Shown here in pieces: positions 39,335-51,689 of a DNA stretch of 64,000 bases. The notes beneath the pieces are model-generated. The model saw only the letters and a list, made by a program, of their open reading frames with translations. It did not search any database and was not told where the DNA came from. Within the stretch, counting starts at the first letter, position 1. The number at the start of each line of letters is the position of its first letter. The position numbers were made by a program, and so were the translations under genes. Origin of the DNA: Alisma plantago-aquatica. Taxonomy: Eukaryota > Streptophyta > Magnoliopsida > Alismatales > Alismataceae. The stretch spans positions 1,061,606,744 to 1,061,670,743 of the forward strand of contig OY856412.1 of the NCBI GenBank assembly GCA_963693085.1, in the 5' to 3' direction.

Positions 39335-39499
39335 ATGTACATATCTATTATTGTGTTAGTTGGCCTAGAAACCCGTCCAAGATTTACTCATTAGGAGTAA
39401 ATCTTGGATAGTCCCCAGTTTGGGACTGTTCTTGAACACCTAATCTCACTTAGGATGTAAGTGTATAATGTGTATTGGGATCCTACGACATGCGTCTTA

Positions 39500-40421
39500 T
39501 TCCCCACAGTGGAAGAAAATTGATCTATTGTACCCCAAATTTGGTGAATAAGCTAGGAATCTAAGACTTGGGATTTGTACAGATGGGATGAATCCATATG
39601 GGACATTGAGCATCCAACATAGCACTTGTCCAGTCATGCTTGTTATATACAATCTTCCTCCCTGGCTGTGTATGAAAAATAAGTATGTTATGTTGTCGTT
39701 GTTGATATCGGGCCCTAAACAACCCAGAAATGATATCGATGTTTATCTTGAACCTCTGATTGATGATTTAAAGAAACTTTGGGCTGAAGGTGTGATGACC
39801 AATGATGCTTCAGGAAGAGAGACATTTTGTTTGCACGCTATGTTGTTTTGCACTATTAATGACTTTCCAGCATATGGGTTCACATATTACACAAAGCGCC
39901 AAGATGATAAGAGTGTCATCCAAAACAGTGGGGTCACTCTTCAAGCGTCGACTATGTATTTTGCAAGTGCAAAGGATAAGAGTCCACGTGAAGCTAAAAT
40001 GTCATATTACGGTGTCATTGAAGACATATGGGAGTTTGACTACATATATTTTAGAATTCCGCTCTTTCAATGTAATTTGGTTGATAACACCAAAGGAGTT
40101 ATAGTGGATGAATTGGGTTTCACTTTGGTGAACTTTGAAAAGAATGGCAAGAAGGGTGAACAATTCATATTGGCATCACAGGCGAAACAAATATTCTATA
40201 TCGATGATCCTACAAATGATAAATGGTCGGTTTTTCTTCATGGTAAAAGACAGTTCATTGAAGATCCTATAGATGAAGAAGAGTACTATGATAAGTATGA
40301 TGACTCCAGTCCATTCTCAGTTGGGTTTCCAACTCCACAGAATATTGAAGCTAATGATGACTTATATGTGCGTGGAGATCACAATGAAGGATTGTTAATT
40401 GATAAAAGATCACAATTTTAG
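39500..40421 (+). pseudogene. Tnp2 transposase remnant fused in frame to DUF4216
   Basis: The longest frame (277 codons from the ATG at 39588) starts inside the Transposase_21 catalytic domain: CTDGMNPYGT just upstream and across the ATG, YNLPPWLCMK at 21-30, GPKQPRNDIDVYLEPL at 42-57, INDFPAYG at 90-97. At residue 98 it changes to the C-terminal DUF4216 domain: QNSGV at 112-116, YYGVIEDIWEFDY at 140-152, VDELGFTLVNF at 173-183, ILASQAKQIFYIDDP at 194-208. The rest of Transposase_21 and the region between, several hundred residues in full Tnp2 proteins, are gone, yet the frame is kept. An in-frame stop upstream (39552-39554) cuts off the N-terminus. It cannot catalyse transposition. Next to it, from 40605, is the Ulp1 gene, as in full CACTA elements. 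Confidence 0.88.
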
Positions 40422-40450
40422 AGGCATGTATGTTTATAAAAGATCACATT

Positions 40451-40592
40451 ATCTTCTAGTTAATACAAATGCTAAATGTTTGCCTTTTTCTATTTAATAC
40501 AAATGTTAAATGTTTGCCTTTTTCTAGTTAATACAAATGCTAAATGTTTGCCTTTTCTTGTTAATACAAATGCTAAATGTTTGCCTTTTTAA
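40451..40592. repeat. 34-base minisatellite between the two CACTA genes
   Basis: Four units with core AATACAAATGCTAAATGTTT followed by GCCTTTTT, ending just before the ATG at 40605. Confidence 0.9.
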
Positions 40593-40604
40593 TGACATTT
40601 TCAG

Positions 40605-43600
40605 ATGGTTGACCATGATGAGCATGATGTCCATAATGAGCATGAAGTCCATGATGAGCATGTTGTCCATGACGAGCATGGCGAGGATACCAATGTAAGT
40701 TCTAAAAACATATCCTGTATTTCTATAAATTCATTATCTTCTAGTTATGTCATATATCCCATATTTCTATATTACGCTAATTCCGTGGGTTTATTTTTGT
40801 CAAATTTTAGGTTGATGATGCACATGTACCCACTGAGGCACTGGAGCAACTTGATGCGCAACACCAAACACTTAACAAGAAAAGGGGCATCACTCTGTTG
40901 AAGAAGTTAATAGCGCTAAGTGGTAGTGGATCCAAATTGGTTGTGGAGTTTGATAATGGAGGAAATGCAATTGGAGTGAACTGCAATAATTTTGTAAACT
41001 ATCATGGGTGTGTCACTCGAAGCCATTGTGGTGTTAAGTATGATAATTGGCATAAAGTTCCTCAGGGGAAGAAAGACTTGATATGGAAGGATTTATGCAT
41101 GAGTTATTATTATTTGCAATTCTATTTTGTAGATTACAAATTATATTATTTGCATTTCTATTTTTGGATACTAGTTAATAAGAATTCTATTTTACAGAAT
41201 CTGTTTGCATTGGATGAGAAGTTGCATCGTAAAAGCATGATGCAACGCGTTGGAAAGATGCTTAGGAACTATAGGACAAATCTCAACAGAGAATACATAA
41301 AAGATGGTGATAAGAAGAAGAAGTCAGCCCTTGAACAGTGGAACTTCTTAGACAAAGAAGATTGGGACAATTTTGTTGCTTCAAGAAAATCTGAAGAATT
41401 CAAGGTATTAGGCGTCACTCCTAATTTAATTAATATATGTTGTATTCACCTATTCAAGATTAACATTTATTTCTACTAATCAAATCATTAATGTGCATAC
41501 TAACTAGGCCCTCAGTGACGCGCAAAAAGCAAGGCGTGCACTGAATGTGCATGACCACACTATGGGTCCAAAGGGCTATGCAAGCGTTCGCCAAAGACTA
41601 TAGGCGGAGTCTGCGGCTACTCAGGAGTCTGCTGCTACTCAGGAGTCTGCCACACCCATGCCTCACCATGATATCTGGATAGCTGGGAGGCAAAACAAGA
41701 AGGGTGAAATAAAGAAGCCCATAACTGCTGAGGCGGCTGCGAAAATGGTAAAATACAACTCTTAGAGAAATCGTTTGAATATTGATTATTTGTGGTGTTA
41801 ACTTACCAATTTCTGTTGATGGTGATTAGCAGGAGCTGCACGAGCAGAGGAAACAAGGCACGTTCATCCCTCAGGGCACAAGAGATGAATTGATAGTTGC
41901 TCTGGGTAACCCAGAGCATCCTAGATGTGTTAGGGGTGCAGGCGCTGGTGTGGGCATCAAAGCATTCTTTGGGCCATCCCAGCGCAAACCCAGAGCGGGA
42001 CTTTCACAAGAAGAGATAACCTATTCTTTTTTTAGAATGTTACTGCAAAAGGGAATTCAATAATAAGAAGCTAATGTTTCTTTTATCCATGTATAGGAGA
42101 ATAAGAGACTCAAGGATATAGTTGCTAAGAAAGTCAATGATATAGTTGTTGAGAAGGTCAAGGAAGAAATAGTGTGGTGGCAGGCATCTCAGGCTTCCAA
42201 TCAACCTATGGCGACCCACTCTTCTCCTGATGCACAGACTGCGAGTAATCCTGGAGACCCATCGCCTAACATGTCTGCTGTAAGTATTGTTTATGACATT
42301 GTAGCTAGTCTTTTCAAGATGATATGTTTTCAAGATGATATGTATATATGTATAACATTCTTTATGTAAATTTGTAGGCAATGAAGCCATGCCGCTTAAG
42401 AATGCAAGACTATGTTGTTGCAGAGGCACAGGCTTACTAGTCCCTTCCTGGGGAAACATTTCATGGGACTCCAATGCCGCAGGGCTACATTCGTGTGAGC
42501 CCGATATGTGTATTACCTGATTGGAGGGAAGCTGCATTGCCATATGCCCACCCAGATATTGATACACTTGGTGAGGCAGAAGGCGGGGTGATATTGTGGC
42601 CCAAAGTAGATTTTGTCTACACTATTGAAATTGTAAGATAAATTTACATTACTTTAGATTGTTAATGTGTATATATGAGGTCAGCTGATCTGAAATTATA
42701 TATACAGGTTAAAAAGAAGACACCCGGAGCACCTAGGCCTCCACCTCCACTTCCTGCATTACAAAGTTGGGTTCCAACTGACCTAAAATACCCGTTAGGT
42801 CCTACTTGTAGGGGAATGGCATGTTGGCTACGGGCACATAATATACATTGCCCTATAATTATTTCTTTAGAAGCAGATTATGCAGGAATCATACGATAGC
42901 TCTTTATTTATACAAGATATTATTGAGCTGTTTATGTATGATTGGCTGAATACATCAATGATAGAGACATGGATAAGGTGAGATCTTGTTTATACATCCA
43001 TATACCTTGTGTAAGATCTGGTGATCTGGTTTCTTATATATTAATGCATACGTAATACATGTTTTGCAGCTACTTAGTCGAAGATCAATGCAAACAATTT
43101 GCATTTGATAATGTGGGTTTTTGAATTCCATCATTGATTAGTATGGTAGCTAAAGACCCTGATAGTGTTCAACAATACTGTATAGATGCTTTTACAATTT
43201 TCGGCCAGCAAAAGAAGACGATAATAATAGCTCCATTCAATGTCAAGTAAATTTACTTTATTTATAATTTGGACTTAAGAAAATTCCATTTTTATTGTGC
43301 ATTTTGAGTTATTAGTTGTTAACTTTTTTACCTCTAGCGGTAGACATTGGGAGTTACTAGTTATTGTCCCCAGGACGTTCACTGTTTATTATCTAGATCC
43401 TGTGGGAAGTACATTGAACACTAAAATTGGACACATATTGAGAATGCCATTATTCTGGTGAGAAATATTTCATTTTTATATCTGTTAACATACGTTATTA
43501 CATTACTATTTAATTATGTAATTCACAATGTTACATTAACATGTAGGGGTTTAGATGCATTCAAAAATGTTGGAGGAAATGTCCCAAGGAGAAAGAACCA

Positions 43601-44061
43601 TCCAATGATTTGGGAGAATGTAAAAGTAAGTTCCCGACTCCAATGTATATATTATTTATGTGAATTGTGATTAGTTGTATTTTTTAATATTTTGTATGTT
43701 TCAATTTATAGTACGCTATACAAAACAACGGCTGGGCATGCACATACTATGTGATGTGATTTATGCAGATGATTATCCGACATGCCGCATTGGATATTAA
43801 TACCATACATGAGGTATTATATATAGTCTCATTAGTTAGTATGAAATATATCAATCTTATTTTTATATTATTACTTATATATATACATCATTCTCTTTGC
43901 AGGTGTTTAAAACTGACCACACTATAGGTAAATGCTTAAAAAATATAAATTCTCCATATACGATGGAAGCATTAAATGAAGTAAGAGAAGAATGGGCAAA
44001 AGCCATACAAGCAGTGGCGATTGTAAGATATAATTGGGATGTTGATAGCGATGCTGAATGA
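40605..44061 (+). pseudogene. CACTA Transposase_24 / Ulp1 (C48 peptidase) gene, multi-exon, broken
   Basis: Exons joined by visible GT/AG sites, e.g. 40605-40693, 40811 onward, 41198-41404, 41508-41747, 41833 onward, and several up to the TGA at 44059-44061. Exon 1 codes four degenerate VHDEH-type hexapeptides. Exons 2-5 match the plant Transposase_24 region (WNFLDKEDWDNFVASR, ARRALNVHDHTMGPKGYASV, PQGTRDELIVALGNPEHP). The last third is a Ulp1-like cysteine protease: His in GRHWELLV (43345), Asp in YYLDPVG (43396), Cys in GWACTYYVM (43739). The catalytic triad is kept, but stops at 41601, 42438 and 43757 break the gene; the last is TGA where related proteins have Arg, a CGA-to-TGA change. The cellular role of such Ulp1 genes in transposons is not established. 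Confidence 0.85.
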
Positions 44062-44337
44062 TATTTTGTAAATGAATATTTCTGAATGTTTATACATGTC
44101 TGAATGTTTCTACATGTATTTGAATGTTTCTACATGTGTGAATGTGAGAATTGAATTGATGTCTGCATGTATCTACTTGTATGAAAAAATATTTATTGAT
44201 TTTGTAGGTTTGTGGCCTGTTTGTAGGCTGATATCAATGGATGTCGTAAACCTGCAGTTCAGAAAATTAAACTGTAGGTTCTCATCCTGCTGACCAGCCA
44301 CAACAGGCATGCAAACTGATAAGAAAAAAAATTAAAC

Positions 44338-44775
44338 TATAGGCGTCGGTTATTTATAGAACACCGTCATCAAAGGCCTACAGCGTCGGTTATTAGATAC
44401 AAACCGACGCCTAATATGACAAACAACCCGACCGTGCAGGAAAGCACGGCCGTGGTGGAAACGACGTCACTTATTCGTATAAAACTGATGCCTATAGTAC
44501 TAAACACAGTCGTGCAGCGAAGCACGGCCGTGTCGTCTGGGAGTATGGTGTCGGTTGTTCAGTTGTTAACCGACGCAGAAAGTGTCCTAGGTGGTTCCCT
44601 TTTCGTGGCGCGAACCCTATAGACGTCAGATAACTATATATAACCGATGCCTATAGATCATACAGGCGTCGGTTAGAAAACTGACGCTGAAGACTTCGAC
44701 CTTTAGCGGCGCCCACATAGGCGTCGCTTGAAAACCGTCACCAAAGGGGGTTAAACAACCGACGCCAAAGGCATA
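44338..44775. repeat. CACTA right subterminal foldback repeats
   Basis: About eight units with the cores GGCGTCGGTT and AACCGACGCC (near 44341, 44380, 44463, 44549, 44620, 44664, 44714, 44756), plus two CACGGCCGTG palindromes shared with the left end. Confidence 0.85.
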
Positions 44776-44788
44776 TTCTGTAGTAGTG
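44776..44788 (-). repeat. CACTA right terminal inverted repeat
   Basis: TTCTGTAGTAGTG, exact inverse of 38111-38123; AAT follows. Confidence 0.96.
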
Positions 44789-45068
44789 AATGTGTAGGTT
44801 GTACCTATGGTGTTAAGATCATATTAGCATACATGTTAATAGACTTGTTAATTCACATTCAATGTGTGATTGTAATTCATGTTGTAGTATTTCATGTTGT
44901 ATTAATATACATGTTGAATGTTGAGAATGTAATAGTTTTTTTTAGTTGAATGTTCATGTATGTGCATATTACTTTCACAACACACGCTGATAAAATTGGT
45001 TCACAATTTTGCATTTTATCATCTCATCCCCATAGGGTTTCAAAAAGGTAGAATTTAGGAATGCTAGA
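44789..45068 (+). repeat. LARD-B 5' LTR, part right of the CACTA
   Basis: Starts with the duplicated AAT and continues GTGTAGGTTGTACC as in the 3' LTR at 49771 onward. Ends around CTAGA directly before the primer site, in place of the CACA of LARD-A. Confidence 0.85.
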
Positions 45069-47181
45069 GTTGGTATCAGAGCATGAACAATGGATGCCCC
45101 TATCAATTGATCACCATGAAACATAAAACATAATCCTCACTATTCATTAAAAACCCTAGAAACTTAGTTGTTCATATTATCTAGGTTTGACTTAGACTCT
45201 AGATTAGAGCCTAGATGTTTTAGAACGAGGTTTAGACAAGTTTGTGAAACCCCATCCATATAGAGCTCTCATGTATAAGGTTTCTGCACTGGTATACTCC
45301 TTGTTCTCACCATTCACTTGGTGACATGACACGAGACTATCTACTCTGTGTGGGACACTCGGGTTTGCTGATTTGGTTTTGTTTTCCAATTGGCTCAATC
45401 CTCAAGAATTTTCTCTGATGTTGCTTCCTTGGAGGTAAACTATATATTTTTTATTATATATGCATTTATACACCTTGTTCTCACCATTTAACTAGATGGC
45501 ATGACCCTATACTATCTACTATGTGTGGGACACTCAATTTTTTTGATTAGGTTATATTTTCCAATTGGCTCAAGCCTTTAGAGTTTTCTCTGATGTTGCT
45601 TTCTTGGAGGAAAACTATATAATATTTTATTATATATATATGTAAATATGAAAATGTGTCTCTAAAACAAGAGATTAGTATGTGTTCATTTGATCTAAGT
45701 GAAAGGGAGTGATCTAGATGAGAGAGTAGATCTAGATTAGATGTCTATAGCCTTATCAGTTATTTAATAGTTAGAGTAAAATTTTGAGTGATACATAATA
45801 TAAGAATGGATAATTTAATCTAAGTTCAATCTATGATGATATAGGTTTCTTTATAATGATCTACATTTTATATTAGGTCCAAACCTAATTTTGAAAATAT
45901 GAACTAAGTCTTGATGATGAAATTACATAGGCTTTTTTACCTTGTGTAATCTAAGTTAAGACAAGGTTGAAGATGAATGAAACTCAAGCTCTTATACAAA
46001 GTAGGAAATCTAGCATTAGCACAAGATATGAGGTGAACTCTAAAAAGAGTGAGAGCCACAGAGAGAAGATCAGAGGACCTAACCTCCAATATATGAGAAG
46101 TATGAGATATATGCACAATATTGCATCCTAAGATATATTACTCTCGATTTGTTGAGTTGAGTCCTTATGCATGACTCATATAGTTTATTTAATCCTAAAA
46201 TGTGAGAGTTAGGTAAAAAAATGTGATGGGTAGAAGGATCAATCATGACGAGATAGTCAATCCTTTTACTGAGTTAGGTCCTATCTTGAGTGACTTATCT
46301 TTGTGAAGCTCATCATTAGCTAGAAGTGAGGTGATATGTGAAACTCTAGTTCAGAGAGTAAAATTCTTGCGCATAAGATACTCAACAATGAATGTCAATC
46401 CTTCTCCTTCTCTTTCTCTATATATGATGTTCGAAACCTCACTTGATCTAATTGGATGATCATGTATGAAGAGTTACTCATATAAGATTGGCCTATTTTA
46501 TATTGTCTTCTTATATCATACATGTGATGTTCAAGTTTGAGATCATGATAAGCTTGACTTATTATATACTCTTTCCCTTCGTATCATACGTGGAAGATAT
46601 AATTTTGAAATCATGGACTTCAATGAAGATGTTTTTAGATCATAGATTACATGACCAGATAATCTAGTTCCAAACTACAATACTTCTATATATAAGCTTC
46701 CTATTGATGATAACTCTAGTAATGGGGTTGAAACCTAATACTCAAGCATGTTAAGTAAGCCATTATCAAGTAATGAAATCTTAATATGATGTTGATTATA
46801 AACAAAAATAATGATGGTAGGGTGAACATTTCTTTCTTAAATGACTTGAAATACTGATATCACCTTGCATGGGAAAAGCAGAGAAAATGTGAAATTTGAG
46901 TAATATCTTTTCAACCTCATATGTATGACAAAACCCAAATTCTTATATGTATATAGGATGTAAATCACTAAACCACTTGGTGATACTTCAATTCCTTATG
47001 TAATGAATAAGGATGATGCTTCAACGTATATAACATGGGGTGGTTGTAGTACAACTTCCATGCTTTAAGAACACCCTTGGCACCTAGAAGTTGTTACTAT
47101 ATAAGTTGGACTCCCTGATATCTCCTTGAATGTTAGATCAGTTGAATTTCAAGGAAAAAATTCTATATAAGGAAGAATGAA
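45069..47181 (+). other. LARD-B internal domain, non-coding
   Basis: Related to 14405-16377, with an extra partly duplicated stretch (about 45290-45430 resembles 45468-45610, each with the TGTGTGGGACACTC word). No coding signal. Ends with a purine-rich tract (AAGGAAGAATGAA) before the 3' LTR. Confidence 0.75.
45071..45082 (+). promoter_or_regulatory. Primer binding site of LARD-B
   Basis: TGGTATCAGAGC, same as LARD-A and perfect despite the age of the element. Confidence 0.88.
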
Positions 47182-50052
47182 TGTGATACCCTAGATTTCA
47201 AGGTTTTTAGAAATGATTGGACGCAAAAAAAATGGATTTAAGTACACATCAAATCCTACATTATGACAATAGATATTGTTTTGAAGTTTTTAATTCACTG
47301 GTATGTGTGTCTTGAGGTAAATTTAATTGATTGACTCATACTTACCGATATATGTGATGAGGTGTGTGTTACATAGTTGAGAAACTAATTTCACCTCCTA
47401 GGTACAAGAAACAATAACCAAGACTGGTTTTGAGGATTACATGAACGCCTACAGACAATATGAGTTTTTCGTAGATTGAAATGTCCTTTAGAAGGAGCAC
47501 AATTAAGAAATCAATTAGAATGCTAATTTATGTTTCATTGAGAGTATAAGTGTCCATAATCTGTATCGAATAATATCGGAGCTAAAGCTAAAACCTCATT
47601 AGCTTTGAATAACGAATCAGGAAATATCAGGATTTAAAATTAGGATTTAGTTTGAGAAAAAGACCATTAGTTCAGTTACGAGCCTCTTTTTTTTACATGA
47701 CACAGTTGACTTTTTTAGTGGAAGGGTCTGAGGTGTGGCTTGAAACAAGGAGGCATGGTCAAACAGCAACCCTCATGGAGGTTCGGTGGCCTAACATTTT
47801 TCTTCAACCTTTGACCGGTTTGGAATAAGAGATCTTGACCACCTCAACAGCAAACACACATATTCTAAATCAATGAACTGCTTGTGAGATATCTCAAATT
47901 GGCCATTATTTCTTTGCCCTCTCCAGCCATGGATGACCAGTCATGCCATAAACACCACTGATACTCACATGTGACAGGTGGAGGTCCTCTCGTATAGCAA
48001 GTAGCCATTGGAGTATTTAGTACAACTCTCAGTTCCTAACCAAGATGATAGGCTATTGTTTTTGTTGTCGGTTGTGGTTGTCATCATAGTCCATGTCCTC
48101 TGTCATTGCTGATGAGGAGGCAGTTTGGGGGTGGTGCTTGGAGACCTCTCCTAGGTTCTATATGAGGTGAATAATTTCTAGAGGTCACGGGAGGTTGAGT
48201 CAAAAAAGGAGGAAGAAAACACTGATCTCCCAGCCTGCACCTCTTCTGCTATCACTGGCATGGAGGTCCAGGAGCTCACTCACCCTTGGTTTTCACCCAA
48301 TCAACTCTAGACTCCACCTTGACTCTGAAGGAGTATGCAGACCTCTATAAGACCTTAGCGGAGCTTTCCATGTTATTGGGCATGACCAAGACACAATAGA
48401 GGAGTGGAGACCTATCTATGCCACCCAATGTCATCATGCATCAGGTCTGTGCACTGCCAAAAAGATCCAGAGTTACTTCTAGATCCAAAGTGCGCCAAAG
48501 ATGAGGGAACCATTAGATAGTCGATGGTGGAGTCAGGGATTTCTCTCACGTGTTGTTGTGTTCTAGCATGAGGAAGGAGGGATCACGTCTCTGGGGTTCT
48601 CTGCTCGGGTCCACACCCCCTAAACTCTTGGATCCCTAAGAGGATCTGATTACTGCTGAGCCAAACCTAGTAGTTATATCTTTTAATCCCAAAAATAGAT
48701 TTTTTTTAATATAGAAAATTGGTTATAGTTAGGTCCCTTCACCATATGACTTTAGAAGAATCTTAGGAGATTTTAAAAAATATTTGTTGTATTATGATAA
48801 CCCTAGATCAGTCTTTCAATCTTTTATTAAATATTGTTCATAATTTTGATGTTAATGCTTCTTGTTATGGTTAGTAAATAAAATAATTAGCACAATATGG
48901 GGATTAAATCTAAGAAAACTACTAATGAAACCTAATGTCAGTTGGAGACCATACATTGACCATGATTTTAACTATATTGTCAAATATATGTCTTTCCTCA
49001 TTAATGACTAATTCGATACTTTTAGCCTCGTATTAAATTCTAGAAAATAGAACAAGAATAAAAAATTATGAAAATCAAATCAGACCTAAGTTATGGCATA
49101 TAGGTCTGTAGAAAAAATACCAAAACCAAATTACAGTCAGCTTGATCCTAGGTTTGGCTAAACCCTATTTTCGAACCTAAATAACTATAGTAATAATGTA
49201 CCATGTATTAATGATGTTTTATTGTATTTAATTAGGTGATGATCAGATTATCCAGCTGATCATGGATGTATAAGGAATCTTTGAACTCAGTTATGTGGGC
49301 CTTATCTAAATATATGACTAGTTTTCTTATGTGAAATAGTTATGATGTATTTCTTGTTCATATTTGAGAATATTGCTTGGATGTACTATGATTATAGTAT
49401 CGATCTTCACCGTGTCACTAAGAACAACAAATAATATGGATGATTTGCAGCTACTAAGTGTTTATATTCTCTCTGTCCCTCTATCTCTTTCCAAACATAA
49501 GGTCGGAACATTCCCATAGCCCAAGGGACAGGAAAAAAGAAAAATTACACCATTTAGTAGTACAATCGCATCAAAATACATCTAAAATATGTGTTACCTA
49601 TTTTTTGCATTAAGCAATGTTTTCTTTTAATCTTTCTTTTCTTTCTCAAATTATTTTAATTATGAAAGCATATTAGTATGTATCTTCTTACCCATTGTGA
49701 GTCGATATGTTGTTTCACGTATATTTTAGGTTTAGAGCTAGCATGGGACAAAAGATAGGAAGTGAGCAATGTCTAGGTTGTACGTATGTTTTAAGATCCT
49801 ATTAGCGAACATGTACATAGATTTGTTAGTTCTCATTCAATGTGTAATTGTAATTAATGTTGTAATAATTAATGTTGTAATAATATACATGTTGAATGTT
49901 GAGAATGGTATGGTGTATGATTTTAGAGTTGAATGATCATGTATGCACATATTGCTTCCACTACTCAATCTGATACAATTGGTTAACATTTTCATATTTT
50001 GTCGTCTCATCCCTACGGGGCTTCAGAAAGGGAGAAATTGGGGAAGTTACTA
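47182..50052 (+). repeat. LARD-B 3' LTR
   Basis: Starts TGTGATACCC, about 2.87 kb, right end set by alignment with LARD-A (GAAGTTACTA in place of GACGTCACA). It contains the unoccupied CACTA target site (AGTGAGCAATGTCTAGG at 49761-49777). Confidence 0.82.
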
Positions 50053-50643
50053 ATGTGGATAATTAATATAAACTTTGCTTCTAATTGGACATAATATTAC
50101 CTACAAAACAAGCAAATATGGCTAATAAGCACATTTTGAACAAATTAGGTTTCAATGGGATATTAAAATGTATATGACTTTGGTTAAAATGATAATTGAT
50201 TCAAAATAAGACAAAATTGGAGGCCAAAATAGGATTCATAATAGGCCATGTGGTTTTATTACCATAACGGTTAGTGGTGCCCCACATCTAAATGCCAATA
50301 ACTAAACATGGGATTCCTTTGGCAACCAATCCACCAACAAACTCTTTCTAGTGGCCCTCAACCTTATATCACTATGTTAAACTTGAAATTACCAATGGCT
50401 ATTTTTTTCACCTAAGGATTTCATCTTTACAATTATCTTCAAGAGAGATAGAACCTCTTCAGCAACATCATCGACCTACCTTAGACAACAAGTGACCCAC
50501 CAATCTTCTTATGATGTTAAACCATTAACCACCAAGTAATTAATACATTATTAGAATAGAACATTCATCCATTTTCATCTTATGGAGTATCTTATGATAT
50601 AAAGATAAAATAAGGTGATTAAGGTTACTTTCATAGAGATATT

Positions 50644-50656
50644 CACACACACACAC

Positions 50657-50723
<67 letters not shown>
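50644..50723. repeat. (CA)n(TA)n microsatellite
   Basis: About 13 CA units followed by about 25 TA units. Confidence 0.95.
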
Positions 50724-50726
<3 letters not shown>

Positions 50727-51417
50727 GAGACTGAACCGTTTTAGAACTTCTCCAAAATGAATGGATTTTATGCATTCATTGAAACCTTGTAGTATGATCC
50801 CTTAATCATATTTTGTGACACATTCATATCAAATAAAACCCTTACCCATAGTTAAATATAAACAACCAAATTCCTTAATATAAACCTGAGATAAAGTATT
50901 AGAATTATCACTGCTAGCAGTCCCTAACTTCCAAAACATGGGTTGCCATCTCGTTAGTTAGTCTGATTATATGAAGGTTAGTCCAAATTCTAATTTATCT
51001 TTGCCACAAATAATATTTTCTCAAATAAAAAACATGATTTAGTACATCACAAGGCCCTTAATTGATGCCAAAAACATCCTTAGATCTCTCTCTTAAAGGT
51101 TAGGAAATAATATATTACAATAATTTGATCATTTTACCCAAAGAAACCCCAAATCAATTCAATCTAGTGTTACACTTTTATGAACCCATATTATCATTAC
51201 GATTACACATTAACATGATATATTGACCATTGTATTTACTAATTAGTTAGTCATGGATTAGACAAACACAATCATACAATCTGTCAATTAATTACAATTA
51301 AGAGTTAATAAGGTTCAGATCTCAAAGTTAACCCTTATTTCCTTCTATTTTCAAGAAGAATAGGTTATAACTTTTCCTTATTGGACCAGAACACATCCAA
51401 ACCCTTTCAAATTATTT

Positions 51418-51465
51418 TGACATATATACATATATATGTACATATATATGCATATATATATATAC
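51418..51465. repeat. TA-rich microsatellite with palindromic blocks
   Basis: ACATATATATGTACATATATATGCATATATATATA-type sequence, in which each half can pair with itself. Confidence 0.85.
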
Positions 51466-51689
51466 TTCCTTACTCCCAAGTAAATTCAAAATAGTAGAAA
51501 TCAACTTGTTTTTCAATTATTAAAACTATTATTGCAAGCATTGACTTTCTTGAATAATACTTCCTTCCTGGTGAACTTTATTAGAGGAGTGGAATTGATA
51601 TTCAATGCTACATAAGTATTTCATATTACTTTAATATGTATCAAAAATCCATTCTACATAGAATACTTTGGTGTTTCCACAATAAGTGG

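Larger units (their letters stand above)
38111..44788 (+). mobile_element. CACTA (En/Spm) transposon, non-autonomous, with Ulp1 gene
   Basis: Perfect 13-base inverted termini CACTACTACAGAA (38111-38123, 44776-44788) and a 3-base target duplication AAT (38108-38110, 44789-44791). Both ends carry many short subterminal foldback units with cores CGTCGGTT and AACCGACGCC. Inside are a shortened Tnp2 transposase gene and a Transposase_24/Ulp1 gene, both on the plus strand. The empty site is seen in the LARD-B 3' LTR at 49761-49785, which has one AAT and the same flanks. Deletion in Tnp2 and stops in the second gene make it non-autonomous, though the termini are intact. Confidence 0.96.
35496..50052 (+). 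mobile_element. LARD-B: older relative of LARD-A, split by a CACTA transposon
   Basis: 5' LTR begins TGTGATATCC at 35496, is interrupted by the CACTA (38111-44788), and resumes to about 45068. The primer site, a non-coding internal domain of about 2.1 kb, and a 3' LTR (47182 to about 50052) follow. The primer region and the last third of the LTR are clearly related to LARD-A; the middle of the LTR is not. LTRs of this copy differ at many points and by indels, and the right end lacks a clean CA, so it is much older. No target duplication found (GATTT on the left, ATGTG on the right). Confidence 0.85.

Noticed and set aside
35496..50052. Target duplication for LARD-B
   Set aside because: GATTT (left) and ATGTG (right) do not match, and the right end is degraded; none claimed.
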